This document shows, one piece after another, positions 56,489 through 64,000 of a stretch of DNA of 64,000 nt; position 1 is the first letter of the stretch, and the number at the start of each line of letters is the position of its first letter. Position numbers and translations under genes: made by a program. Origin of the DNA: Paucimonas lemoignei. Lineage in GTDB: Bacteria; Pseudomonadota; Gammaproteobacteria; Pseudomonadales; Pseudomonadaceae. Where the stretch lies: the NCBI GenBank assembly GCA_900475325.1, contig LS483371.1, forward strand, positions 124,001-188,000. The letters are read 5' to 3'. The notes under the pieces were generated by a model that worked only from the letters and a program-made list of their open reading frames with translations, was not told the origin of the DNA and searched no databases.

Positions 56489-57250
56489 TCAGGACTTGGC
56501 CTTCTCGTCGGACGCAGGCGGGGAGGCCAGGTCAGAAGAGCTGCTTTGGGGGGTGTTGTTTTTTATATATGTCAGCCTCATTCGATCTAGCCTATCAAGG
56601 ACTGTTTTCGGCAGCCTCTTGTTGTTTTTATTTTTATTATGTTCGGCTCTTTCTCTTCTCACAATTTCGATTTGTTTGTAAGACGCGTAGGACATCATTA
56701 ACCAGATGAGCCCGGTCAGCAAAAATACCCACTTCCCTGATCCGACTACGTTCTGCAAATTCCAGTCGTTAAGTAGATGATCCAGTTCATAAAAGAACTC
56801 GAACTGGATCAAGAAATTAACCAGGAATGCTGAAAAATAGAAGATGAAAAATGGGGCTGTCACCTTTTTGAATGCTCGCACAGTAAAAAGTACGAGCACC
56901 CAGTTACGCTGTTTATAAGCTATCGCGAATAAAATGCCAAAAAATCCCAGCAGTAAGGAAGGAAGAAGCAACTCGATGCTCTCGGCTACCCATCGTATTA
57001 CCTTGGTAATTAGTTCATTCAACCAGATCCAATTGAATCCCGTAAATTCCCAAGGAAAACCCAGCGTTTTCTTGATGAATCTGGATAGCATGTCCCATGC
57101 GACGATCATTGCAATGGGCGTGATAGCAAGCGCTATTGAAAATAGCGTAGCAGAAAAGGCCCGGCGGCTAGGCGGATGGTCATAGGTTTTTAGATGTTGG
57201 ATCAGGAGTTTTTTTAACAATTTCCCTTCCTTGATTGATTTCCAGATCAT
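56489..57250 (-). CDS. Polytopic membrane protein of unknown function, AT-rich
   Basis: A 253-residue inner-membrane protein with five or six hydrophobic helices (for example FSIALAITPIAMIVAWDMLS, LLLPSLLLGFFGILFAIAYK, VFLLTGLIWLMMSYASYKQI) and a basic C-terminal tail of about 50 residues ending PPASDEKAKS. It opposes comM in direction and lies between two copies of the comM 3' end. Low GC and position point to a transferred gene. I know no homologue; a defence or small mobile gene is conceivable. ATG 57250 preferred to an upstream start at 57304. Confidence 0.65.
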   Translation of the reverse strand: MIWKSIKEGKLLKKLLIQHLKTYDHPPSRRAFSATLFSIALAITPIAMIVAWDMLSRFIKKTLGFPWEFTGFNWIWLNELITKVIRWVAESIELLLPSLLLGFFGILFAIAYKQRNWVLVLFTVRAFKKVTAPFFIFYFSAFLVNFLIQFEFFYELDHLLNDWNLQNVVGSGKWVFLLTGLIWLMMSYASYKQIEIVRRERAEHNKNKNNKRLPKTVLDRLDRMRLTYIKNNTPQSSSSDLASPPASDEKAKS

Positions 57251-57388
57251 GATGACTTGTTGCTCGTGAGAATTGAATCCCGAAACTATGCATCGGCAGG
57301 TCATCCGTGATCTTGACTATGGACTTATCCCAGCAGTCGTTGGTTGCTCTCCTCATCTCGCGCTTTGGATTGCGAGAAGCGGCGCGCC

Positions 57389-57459
57389 GGCCGACCTGGA
57401 ACGTGCCGGATCCATCAGCAGAAGCCATGTGGCCCAAGCGCTGCAGTATCGGCCGGCGA
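57389..57459. repeat. Direct repeat, copy 2: duplicated end of comM
   Basis: Nearly the same 71 bp as 56392-56462, diverging just before the comM stop codon. It marks the far border of the inserted membrane-protein gene. Confidence 0.9.
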
Positions 57460-57485
57460 GTAATTGAACATGGCTTGACGCTGTC

Positions 57486-57556
57486 CTGTAGGAGCGAACT
57501 TGTTCGCGAGGCGTATCGTCTGACACACCGCCTCGCCAACAAGTTGGCTCCTACAG
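57486..57556. repeat. Pseudomonas REP pair (CTGTAGGAGCGAACTTGTTC type)
   Basis: Inverted CTGTAGGAGCGAACTTGTTC and AACAAGTTGGCTCCTACAG copies between the duplicated comM end and the LysE-family gene. Confidence 0.8.
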
Positions 57557-57640
57557 AATTGGGCCGAACTGTATCTTGCGAGGCGTACACCATCTGCCTA
57601 AAGTGGCGCGCATTCATCACGACGCTACGGAAACCATCAA

Positions 57641-58291
57641 ATGGAATTCAACAACGGCTTCCTGCTCAGCCTGTCGCTGTGCCTGGAGATTGGGCTGGCC
57701 AACATGGCGATGATCAACATCGCCATGCAGCGTGGCTTTGCCGAAGGCGTGTGGCTGGGGTTGGGGACCTGTATCGGCGACCTGATTTATGCCGTGCTGG
57801 CGATGTTGGGTATGGCCGTGTTGCTTCAGTTTGAAGCGGTGCGCTGGGTCTTGTGGATCGGTGGCTCGCTGGTGCTCTGCTATCTGAGCGTGAAGATGCT
57901 GCTCAGTGCATTCAGGCCCGCCGGGGACATGCAGCAGGCGAGTGAGCAGTGGGGCAAAACCAAGCTTGCGCTGTTCTCCCGAGGCATCATGCTGGCGATG
58001 TCTTCTCCGAGTGCGATTTTGTGGTTTGCTGCGGTGGGCGGTGCAATCATCGCGCGACAAGGCAATGACCTGGCGACTGCCGGGCTGTTTCTGTCGGGTT
58101 TCTTCGCGGCAGGGGTGCTGTGGTCGATTTCCCTGTGCGCAGTGGCGTATCAGGGCGGACGATTGATTGGCGAACGCTTGATGAAATACACCTACATCGC
58201 GTCGGCGCTGATCTTTGCCTACTTCGCGGTGTACGTGGTGGTCAGCGGCTATGTGGAGTTTGTGGGCGGCTCAAGCGCGTTTCCACATTGA
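57641..58291 (+). CDS. LysE/RhtB family amino-acid exporter (second)
   Basis: A 216-residue membrane protein of the LysE/RhtB superfamily with six hydrophobic segments. It begins MEFNNGFLLSLSLCLEIGLA and has MAMINIAMQRGF, the family's amphipathic start, and GIMLAMSSPSAILWFAAVGG toward the middle. The motif SSPSAILWFAA replaces the usual NPKA loop, so it belongs to a different branch from the one at 3829. Substrate unknown. It is monocistronic and followed by REP repeats. Confidence 0.85.
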   Translation: MEFNNGFLLSLSLCLEIGLANMAMINIAMQRGFAEGVWLGLGTCIGDLIYAVLAMLGMAVLLQFEAVRWVLWIGGSLVLCYLSVKMLLSAFRPAGDMQQASEQWGKTKLALFSRGIMLAMSSPSAILWFAAVGGAIIARQGNDLATAGLFLSGFFAAGVLWSISLCAVAYQGGRLIGERLMKYTYIASALIFAYFAVYVVVSGYVEFVGGSSAFPH

Positions 58292-58323
58292 TGCCTGGCG
58301 CTCCCGCGAACCATCACCGAACC

Positions 58324-58417
58324 CTGTGGGAGCGAATTCATTCGCGAAGAGGCCAGTACGTCCGACGCATCTTTATGGGTCTTGATATCGCCTTCGCGAA
58401 TAAATTCGCTCCCACAG
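58324..58417. repeat. Pseudomonas REP pair (CTGTGGGAGCGAATTCATTC type)
   Basis: Inverted pair like that at 10653-10747, between the LysE-type gene and the convergent chemoreceptor gene. Confidence 0.85.
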
Positions 58418-58488
58418 GAACAGGTCAGCCAAGGCTTCTATGTGTGATCAGAAGCCTTGGCGGCAGACATGGAATCTCCCGCAATCAC

Positions 58489-60465
58489 TCAACGAAACCG
58501 GTCAACCTCATTGCGCAGCTCAGCCGCCAGTGAGTTCAGCTCTTCGGCCGTCACGGCCAGGTGCGAGACCACTTCGCGCTGCTCGCTGTTGGCCATGGCG
58601 ATGCTTTGCAGGTTGCTGCTGAGCAAGGTCGCGGTGCTGCTTTGTTCCTGGGTCGCGGTGGTGATGGCGGCGAACTGCTGACCAGCCGAGCGGCTCTGCT
58701 CATCGATCTGTGCCAGTGCTGCAGCGACTTTGGCGTTACGTGCCAAGCCTTCCTGCATCTGCGCATTACCTTGTTGCATGGTGGTAATGGCGTTGCCGGT
58801 TTCCTGCTGGATGCTGGTGATCATCCCGGAGATTTCGTTGGTGGCGTCCCGTGTGCGGGTTGCCAGGCTGCGAACCTCGTCGGCGACTACCGCAAAACCA
58901 CGACCTTGCTCGCCCGCACGGGCGGCTTCGATGGCGGCGTTGAGGGCCAGCAGGTTGGTCTGATCGGCAATCGACGTAATCACGCCGACGATGCTGCCGA
59001 TTTCCTGCGAACGCTGACCCAGGGTGTTGATGACCGTCGCGGTGCTGCTGATGGACACCGCGATTTGCTCCAGCGACGAGGACGCCTCTTGCATCGATGC
59101 GCGACCGATCCGGGTTTGCTGGGCGTTTTCTTGCGCCAGACGCTCGGTGTTGCCCATGTTGTCAGCGATGTTCAGCGAGGTGGCGCTGAACTCTTCAACT
59201 GCACCGGCCATGCTGACGATCTCGCCCGACTGCTGTTCCATGCCGCGATACGCACCGCCGGACAACCCGGACAGCTCATTGGCACGGCTGCTCACTTGCT
59301 GGGCTGCGGTACGGATGTGCGAAACCATGGTCGACAGCGCTTCACCCATCTTGTTGAAGCTGGTTGCCAACTGGCCAATCTCGTCATTGCTGGTGATGTT
59401 CAGACGCACGCTCAGATCGCCTGCGCCCAGTGCTTCGGCCTGATTGACCAGGTCCGACAGCGGACGCAATTTGCTGCGCAACAGCCAGATCGCCGACGCC
59501 ACCGCGATCAGCATCGCCAGCAGGCTACCAATTGCCAGCTGGGTCCCTACGTCCCAGGTCACGGCGCTGATTTCAACCTGAGGCATGCTGGCCAGCACGG
59601 TCCATGGACCGTCTTTGAACGGTTGGGCAACGCTGTAGAAGTCCTGCTTGCCATCGTTCCAGGTCTGACCCTTGCCCGGCTGTTTGACGAACTCGGACAC
59701 TGACTTGCCTGCCTGTTCCAGCGCCTGCACGCCTGCTGGCGGCACCAGCCAGCGATTCTGATCGTCGAGCAGCGACAGCGAACCGGTTTTGCCAATGCGG
59801 AAATTTTTCAGGTTTTCGAACTGTGCGTTTTGCGCATCGGTGTAATCGAAGCCCACGAACAGAACGGCGATGACCTTGCCGCCGCTGTCACGCACCGGGG
59901 TGTACTGAGTCATGTAGTAGCGATCAAACAGCACGGCCTTGCCGACATAGTTCTGACCGGCGATAAGGCGGTCATAGGCCGGGTGCTTGCGATCGAGCAG
60001 AGTACCAATGGCGCGCGAACCATCCTGCTTGGTCAGCGAGGTACTGATGCGGATGAACTCGTCGCCGCTGCGGACAAATACCGTGGCCACACCTGCGGTG
60101 AGCTGGCGGAACTCGTCGACTTCCTTGAAGTTGTTATTCAGGGCGTTGCCAGCCAGGACCAGGCTGGGTGTCTGCACACCGGCTACCGCGACGGGCTGAT
60201 CCGCTTGTACGGTCAGGCCGCTGGAGAAACGTTTTTCAAACAGCCCGCTCAGGCGCTGGGTGCTGTCGCGCAGGGTGCTGTGGAACGTATTGAGCTGGTC
60301 CGCCAGCAGTCGTGCCTCGCTCGCCATGTGTTCTTCGCGGATGACGAGGTTGGATGAGTCCAGAGAGCGCAGGGCAAAAACGGTACTACCCGATATGACG
60401 ACCGCCAGAATGACGGCCAGGGCAATACCGAGTTGCGAAGCAATTCGGGCACGAGGCTTGGACAT
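58489..60465 (-). CDS. Methyl-accepting chemotaxis protein with Cache sensor
   Basis: A 658-residue chemoreceptor. TM1 (about 10-30) and TM2 (about 305-325, [20 protein letters not shown]) enclose a large periplasmic Cache-type domain of the Cache3-Cache2 kind with a [20 protein letters not shown] stretch. A HAMP domain ([20 protein letters not shown]) leads to the signalling region, with the tip [20 protein letters not shown]. Ligand unknown; Cache MCPs often detect organic acids, amino acids or similar. Differs clearly from the chemoreceptor inside the transposon. Confidence 0.93.
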   Translation of the reverse strand: MSKPRARIASQLGIALAVILAVVISGSTVFALRSLDSSNLVIREEHMASEARLLADQLNTFHSTLRDSTQRLSGLFEKRFSSGLTVQADQPVAVAGVQTPSLVLAGNALNNNFKEVDEFRQLTAGVATVFVRSGDEFIRISTSLTKQDGSRAIGTLLDRKHPAYDRLIAGQNYVGKAVLFDRYYMTQYTPVRDSGGKVIAVLFVGFDYTDAQNAQFENLKNFRIGKTGSLSLLDDQNRWLVPPAGVQALEQAGKSVSEFVKQPGKGQTWNDGKQDFYSVAQPFKDGPWTVLASMPQVEISAVTWDVGTQLAIGSLLAMLIAVASAIWLLRSKLRPLSDLVNQAEALGAGDLSVRLNITSNDEIGQLATSFNKMGEALSTMVSHIRTAAQQVSSRANELSGLSGGAYRGMEQQSGEIVSMAGAVEEFSATSLNIADNMGNTERLAQENAQQTRIGRASMQEASSSLEQIAVSISSTATVINTLGQRSQEIGSIVGVITSIADQTNLLALNAAIEAARAGEQGRGFAVVADEVRSLATRTRDATNEISGMITSIQQETGNAITTMQQGNAQMQEGLARNAKVAAALAQIDEQSRSAGQQFAAITTATQEQSSTATLLSSNLQSIAMANSEQREVVSHLAVTAEELNSLAAELRNEVDRFR

Positions 60466-60663
60466 GACGACTCCTGGCCGAACGGAGGGTCTTCAATGAC
60501 CTCTAATAACCGTTCAGCTGCATTTTGATTAAGGTTGGGTGGGCAGCTTTCTGACAAAAATGTCAGAAAGGGGCTTCAGCGTTAACATCGGCTTGATGAT
60601 CTAGAACTTGAGTACAAGGTTGATAAATCGCAAACGATTGCGGACATTTTGTCGCAGGGCAAT

Positions 60664-61581
60664 TTACCTAATGATCTCTACTGAGGGCAGGTCCATTGCC
60701 TTGACCTCGCTTTGGAGAAACTCCCCTAACCTGCGCAACCGCTCTGTTCCGGGCCTTGTGCGCGGGCCAACCAGGTAATAGTCCTCGCCGCTGTACACCG
60801 CCGTTCGCCACGGCAGGCTTAAACGACCCTGCGCAACGTCTTCGGCAACCATCAGCAAATCACCCATGGAAACCCCGTAACCCCGGGCGGCAGCGATCAT
60901 GCCCAGCTCCAGGGTATCGAACACCTGACCTCCTTTGAGCGACACCTGATCTGACAGGCCGGTGCGCTCCAGCCAGTTGCGCCAGTCCCGGCGGTCCGGG
61001 GTCGGATGCAGCAATTCGGCGGCCGCAAGACGCTGAATATCCCAGGGCTCGTCCATCAAGGTAGGCGCGCCGACGGGTATCAGTAATTCGGGGAACAGGT
61101 AGATGGCCTCCCAATCCGCCGGGAAGTGGCCACGGCTGAGCAACACAGCGCAATCGAACGGTTCGTGGCTGAAGTCCACGACATCGATTTCCATCCACGC
61201 GCTGGTCAGCTGGACTTCATTACCCATCTGCAGGTGACGAAAACGACTGAGCCGAGCCAGCAGCCAGCGCATGGTAAGGGTCGGCGGGGCTTTCATGCGC
61301 AGCACTCCTTCCTCGATAGACAGCGAGTTGCACGCCCGCTCCAGGGACGAAAAACCATCACGCACGCCGGGCAGCAAGGTGCGTGCGGCCTCCGTGAGCT
61401 GGATCGTCCTGCCGATGCGCTGAAACAACCGGCAGGCGAAGTGTTCCTCAAGGGTTTTGATATGGCGGCTGACCGCGCTCTGGGTGATCGACAGCTCTTG
61501 CGCCGCACGGGTGAACGAGCTGTGTCGCGCGGCGGCTTCAAATGCGCGTAGTGCATAAAGGGGAGGAAGACCACGAGGCAT
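60664..61581 (-). CDS. LysR-family regulator, GcvA type
   Basis: A 305-residue LysR-type regulator. The N-terminus MPRGLPPLYALRAFEAAARH with SFTRAAQELSITQSAVSRHI is that of the GcvA subgroup, followed by an effector domain with the LRMKAPPTLTMRWLLARLSR turn. It is divergent from the MATE gene with a gap of 154 bp that should hold the shared operator. It may regulate that efflux pump or a distant amino-acid locus; the target is inferred only from position. Confidence 0.9.
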   Translation of the reverse strand: MPRGLPPLYALRAFEAAARHSSFTRAAQELSITQSAVSRHIKTLEEHFACRLFQRIGRTIQLTEAARTLLPGVRDGFSSLERACNSLSIEEGVLRMKAPPTLTMRWLLARLSRFRHLQMGNEVQLTSAWMEIDVVDFSHEPFDCAVLLSRGHFPADWEAIYLFPELLIPVGAPTLMDEPWDIQRLAAAELLHPTPDRRDWRNWLERTGLSDQVSLKGGQVFDTLELGMIAAARGYGVSMGDLLMVAEDVAQGRLSLPWRTAVYSGEDYYLVGPRTRPGTERLRRLGEFLQSEVKAMDLPSVEIIR

Positions 61582-61735
61582 TCAGAACGCTCCTGCTGCG
61601 GGAGAAGCAACTCTAGCTGAAAAACTTATGGATGAGTTTTACTCATGCTACTGATCTGATTTATCCCTTTGTGCCTGGGCGCCAAAATGCCGAGAATGGG
61701 CCGCTCATAACTACCTAAGCGTCGAGCGTCGTCCC

Positions 61736-63115
61736 ATGCAACAACCTGCCCTTAAAGAACTCTGGATCATTCTGCGCCTGGCCGGGCCGCTGATTGCCTC
61801 GCAGATGGCGCACATGCTCATGGTGTTCACCGACACGGTGATGATGGGGCGCATTGGCCCCGAGGCCTTGGCGGGCGGTGGTTTGGGTGCGGCCAGTTAC
61901 AGCTTCATCTCGTTTTTCTGCGTGGGCGTGATGGCGGCGGTGGGTACGCTGGTTGCCATCCGCCACGGCGCGGGCGACAGCAAAGGCGCGACGCAACTGG
62001 TGCAAGCCGGTATCTGGCTGGCATGGGGCATGGCGCTGATTGCCATGCTGCTGCTGTGGAACCTCGAGCCTATTTTGCTGCATCTCGGGCAGGCTCCCGT
62101 TAACGTCCACATGGCGGGTCAATTTTTGATCACTTTGCCCTTGGCGTTACCCGGCCTGCTGACCTTCATGGCGTTGCGTGGCTTTACCAGTGCGCTGGGG
62201 CGTGCGGGGCCGGTCATGACCATCAGCCTGGGCGGCGCGGCGGCCAACTTCCTGCTCAATTACGCGATGATTCACCAGATGTTCGGCTTGCCCAATCTGG
62301 GCCTGATGGGCATTGGGCTGGTAACGGCGTTGGTCACCAATGCCATGGCGCTGATCCTTGCCCTGCATATTCGCCGTAACCCGGCCTACGCCGCCTACCC
62401 GATTCGCGAGGGTTTCTGGCAGCTGTCGCGCAGCCATCTCAAAGAGCTGTGGCGCCTGGGCTTGCCGATTGGCGGGACCTACGCGGTGGAAGTCGGGCTG
62501 TTCACCTTTGCCGCGTTTTGCATGGGGGCCATGGGCAGTACCCAGATGGCGGCGCATCAGATCGCGCTGCAGACGGTGTCCATGGCGTTCATGATTCCGG
62601 TGGGGATTTCCTATGCCGTGACCATGCGCATCGGTCAGCACTACGGCGCGGGTAATCTGCTGCTGGCGCGCACGGCGGGGCGCGCGGGGATAGCCTTTGG
62701 CGGCGCAGTGATGCTGGCGTTCGGTCTGCTGTTCTGGCTCGCCCCACACGTGATCATTGGCTTGTTCCTCGATATCCGCGACCCCAAATTCGCCGAAATC
62801 GTCGAGCTGGCCGTCAAGCTGCTGGCCATCGCGGCCTGGTTTGAACTGCTCGATGGCACGCAGACCATCGCCATGGGCGCAATTCGCGGTTTCAGGGATG
62901 CGCGCACCACTTTCCTGATCGGCCTGGCCAGTTACTGGTTGGTCGCGGCCCCTGCTGCGTGGATCTTTGGCTTTTATACAAACCACGGCGCAGTGGGCGT
63001 CTGGTGGGGCCTGGCGCTGGGGCTGTTGTGTTCGGCGGTCGCGCTGACCTGGGCCTTCGAGCGCAAGACTGCGCGGTTGTTGCGCCAAGAGGCGGCCGTC
63101 CCGGTGATGGGGTAA
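61736..63115 (+). CDS. norM: MATE family multidrug efflux pump, NorM type
   Basis: A 459-residue membrane protein with twelve hydrophobic helices in two bundles. It begins MQQPALKELWIILRLAGPLI and ASQMAHMLMVFTDTVMMGRI, characteristic of NorM MATE exporters, with repeats in the second half (PIGGTYAVEVGLFTFAAFCM, GTQTIAMGAIRGFRDARTTF). NorM proteins expel cationic drugs, dyes and toxic compounds with Na+ or H+ exchange. Divergent from the GcvA-type regulator. The substrate range is not deducible. Confidence 0.9.
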   Translation: MQQPALKELWIILRLAGPLIASQMAHMLMVFTDTVMMGRIGPEALAGGGLGAASYSFISFFCVGVMAAVGTLVAIRHGAGDSKGATQLVQAGIWLAWGMALIAMLLLWNLEPILLHLGQAPVNVHMAGQFLITLPLALPGLLTFMALRGFTSALGRAGPVMTISLGGAAANFLLNYAMIHQMFGLPNLGLMGIGLVTALVTNAMALILALHIRRNPAYAAYPIREGFWQLSRSHLKELWRLGLPIGGTYAVEVGLFTFAAFCMGAMGSTQMAAHQIALQTVSMAFMIPVGISYAVTMRIGQHYGAGNLLLARTAGRAGIAFGGAVMLAFGLLFWLAPHVIIGLFLDIRDPKFAEIVELAVKLLAIAAWFELLDGTQTIAMGAIRGFRDARTTFLIGLASYWLVAAPAAWIFGFYTNHGAVGVWWGLALGLLCSAVALTWAFERKTARLLRQEAAVPVMG

Positions 63116-63134
63116 TCAGCCCCTGACGGGATAT

Positions 63135-63209
63135 TGTAGGCGCTGCCGAAGGCTGCGAATGGCAGTGTGTCAGAAGGACTGCGTTCGCAGCCTTCGGCAG
63201 CTCCTACAG
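63135..63209. repeat. Pseudomonas REP pair (TGTAGGCGCTGCCGAAGGCT type)
   Basis: Inverted TGTAGGCGCTGCCGAAGGCT and AGCCTTCGGCAGCTCCTACA copies between norM and the EAL gene. Confidence 0.85.
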
Positions 63210-63210
63210 G

Positions 63211-64000
63211 TCAATTGCCGCTCAATACCCCCGGCGCATGCCGGTCGAACGTCAGGTAATTCACTAGCTCGGGCATGGGCAGCGGTTTGCTGATCAGATA
63301 GCCCTGCACCTGATCGCAGCCGTAGCTGCGCAGCAAGGCCAGTTGCTCGGCGGTTTCCACGCCTTCGGCCACCACTTCAAGGCTCAGGTTGTGGGCCAGG
63401 TTGATCATGGCGTGGACCAGTTTGCGGTTTTCCTCGCGCTGCTCCATCTCGCCCACAAAGCTCTTGTCGATTTTCAGCAAGGCGATGGGCAGGCTGTTGA
63501 GGTGTACGAACGATGAGAATCCGGTGCCGAAATCGTCCAGCGAGAAACGCACGCCCAGTCGGCCCAGAGCGTCCATGGTCTGTTTGACCAGATCGCTTCT
63601 GCGCATGACAGCGGTTTCGGTCAGTTCGAATTCCAGCCACTGCGCATCAATCCCGCGCTCGTCGATCAGCCTGCCCAGTGTCGCCAGCAGTTGATTGTCC
63701 TGAAATTGCCGAAACGACAGATTGATTGCCATGTGTAACGCCGGCAGGCCGCGTTCGCGCAGTGCCTGCATGTCGCGCAGCGCACGGGAAATCACCCAGT
63801 AGCCCAGGGGCACGATCAGCCCGCTTTGTTCGGCCAAGGGCACGAATTCGTTGGGCGGCAACAGCCCCCGCTCCTGATGACGCCAGCGCACCAGCGCTTC
63901 GAGGCCGACAATCTTGCCGCTGGTCAGGCACAGCCGGGGCTGATAATGCAGCTCCAGTTCATCCCGACGCAGAGCGCGACGTAATTCGGCTTCCAGGTCA
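63211..64000 (-). CDS. EAL-domain c-di-GMP phosphodiesterase, 5' end outside window
   Basis: The C-terminal part of an EAL protein, open at the window edge. The EAL motif region is GLEALVRWRHQERGLLPPNE (start of domain), preceded by LELHYQPRLC. Further signatures are NLSFRQFQDNQLL, the FELTETAVMRRSDL metal-binding Glu, LDDFGTGFSSFVHL, LLKIDKSFVGEM, VVAEGVETAEQLALL and GCDQVQGYLISKPLP, so the key catalytic residues are present and the domain is probably active. N-terminal sensor or GGDEF parts are beyond the end of the window. Confidence 0.93.
   Translation of the reverse strand, partial: DLEAELRRALRRDELELHYQPRLCLTSGKIVGLEALVRWRHQERGLLPPNEFVPLAEQSGLIVPLGYWVISRALRDMQALRERGLPALHMAINLSFRQFQDNQLLATLGRLIDERGIDAQWLEFELTETAVMRRSDLVKQTMDALGRLGVRFSLDDFGTGFSSFVHLNSLPIALLKIDKSFVGEMEQREENRKLVHAMINLAHNLSLEVVAEGVETAEQLALLRSYGCDQVQGYLISKPLPMPELVNYLTFDRHAPGVLSGN

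Noticed and set aside
57180..57620. A 146-codon minus-strand frame across the duplicated comM end
   Set aside because: It is the reverse reading of the comM 3' repeat and a REP pair.
58561..59703. A 380-codon plus-strand frame opposite the chemoreceptor
   Set aside because: Shadow of the MCP gene; no protein family.

Overview
The window is chromosomal DNA of a Pseudomonas species. The gene order at both ends is the familiar Pseudomonas one: algP, cyaY, the lptM-lysA-dapF-DUF484-xerC-HAD run, sutA/yjbQ, amtB-glnK, ubiK, then comM (yifB). High GC, abundant Pseudomonas REP-type inverted repeats between genes and a FecI/FecR/TonB-receptor siderophore locus agree. Species cannot be fixed from this sequence alone; the fluorescens/syringae side of the genus is a guess.

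Layout. (1) 1-20278: core genome, ending inside comM: cell-envelope, lysine biosynthesis, iron-sulfur, nitrogen-control and iron-uptake genes. (2) 20279-55817: a 35,539-bp Tn7-like transposon inserted in comM after codon 282. It starts with TGTGACAT and ends with ATGTCACA, carries short repeated end-binding sites, and is bracketed by the 5-bp direct repeat GAGGC. Removing the element and one GAGGC restores a 497-residue ComM frame exactly. (3) 55823-64000: the rest of comM, a low-GC membrane-protein gene lying between two copies of the last 71 bp of comM, then core genes (LysE exporter, chemoreceptor, LysR regulator, MATE pump, EAL protein).

The transposition module sits at the right end as an overlapping run reading leftward: tnsA, tnsB, tnsC, a TniQ/TnsD-type gene, and a protein with about twelve N-terminal CxxC knuckles and a degenerate integrase-like C-terminus. 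The last fits TnsF, the target selector described for comM-directed Tn6022-like elements. A 619-residue protein at the opposite end resembles TnsE in its C-terminal part. The element would thus hold three possible target selectors.

Cargo, left to right: the TnsE-like gene; an antitoxin-like protein; a frameshifted lipoprotein and IS remnants; a secreted COG4315 protein; a YVTN beta-propeller protein; a LysR/TDT-transporter pair; a large fluoride-tolerance operon (fluoride riboswitch, CLC-type fluoride exporter, three DUF190-like proteins, small membrane proteins, enolase, pyrophosphatase, a uracil-DNA-glycosylase-like protein); an adjoining MerR-controlled transporter-DUF190 unit; a chemoreceptor; and a 1858-residue RTX calcium-binding protein with a two-helix membrane partner. 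The fluoride operon pairs export with spare copies of two fluoride-sensitive enzymes, so this transposon probably moves fluoride tolerance as a unit. REP elements are common in the flanks but I see none in the element, supporting its recent arrival.
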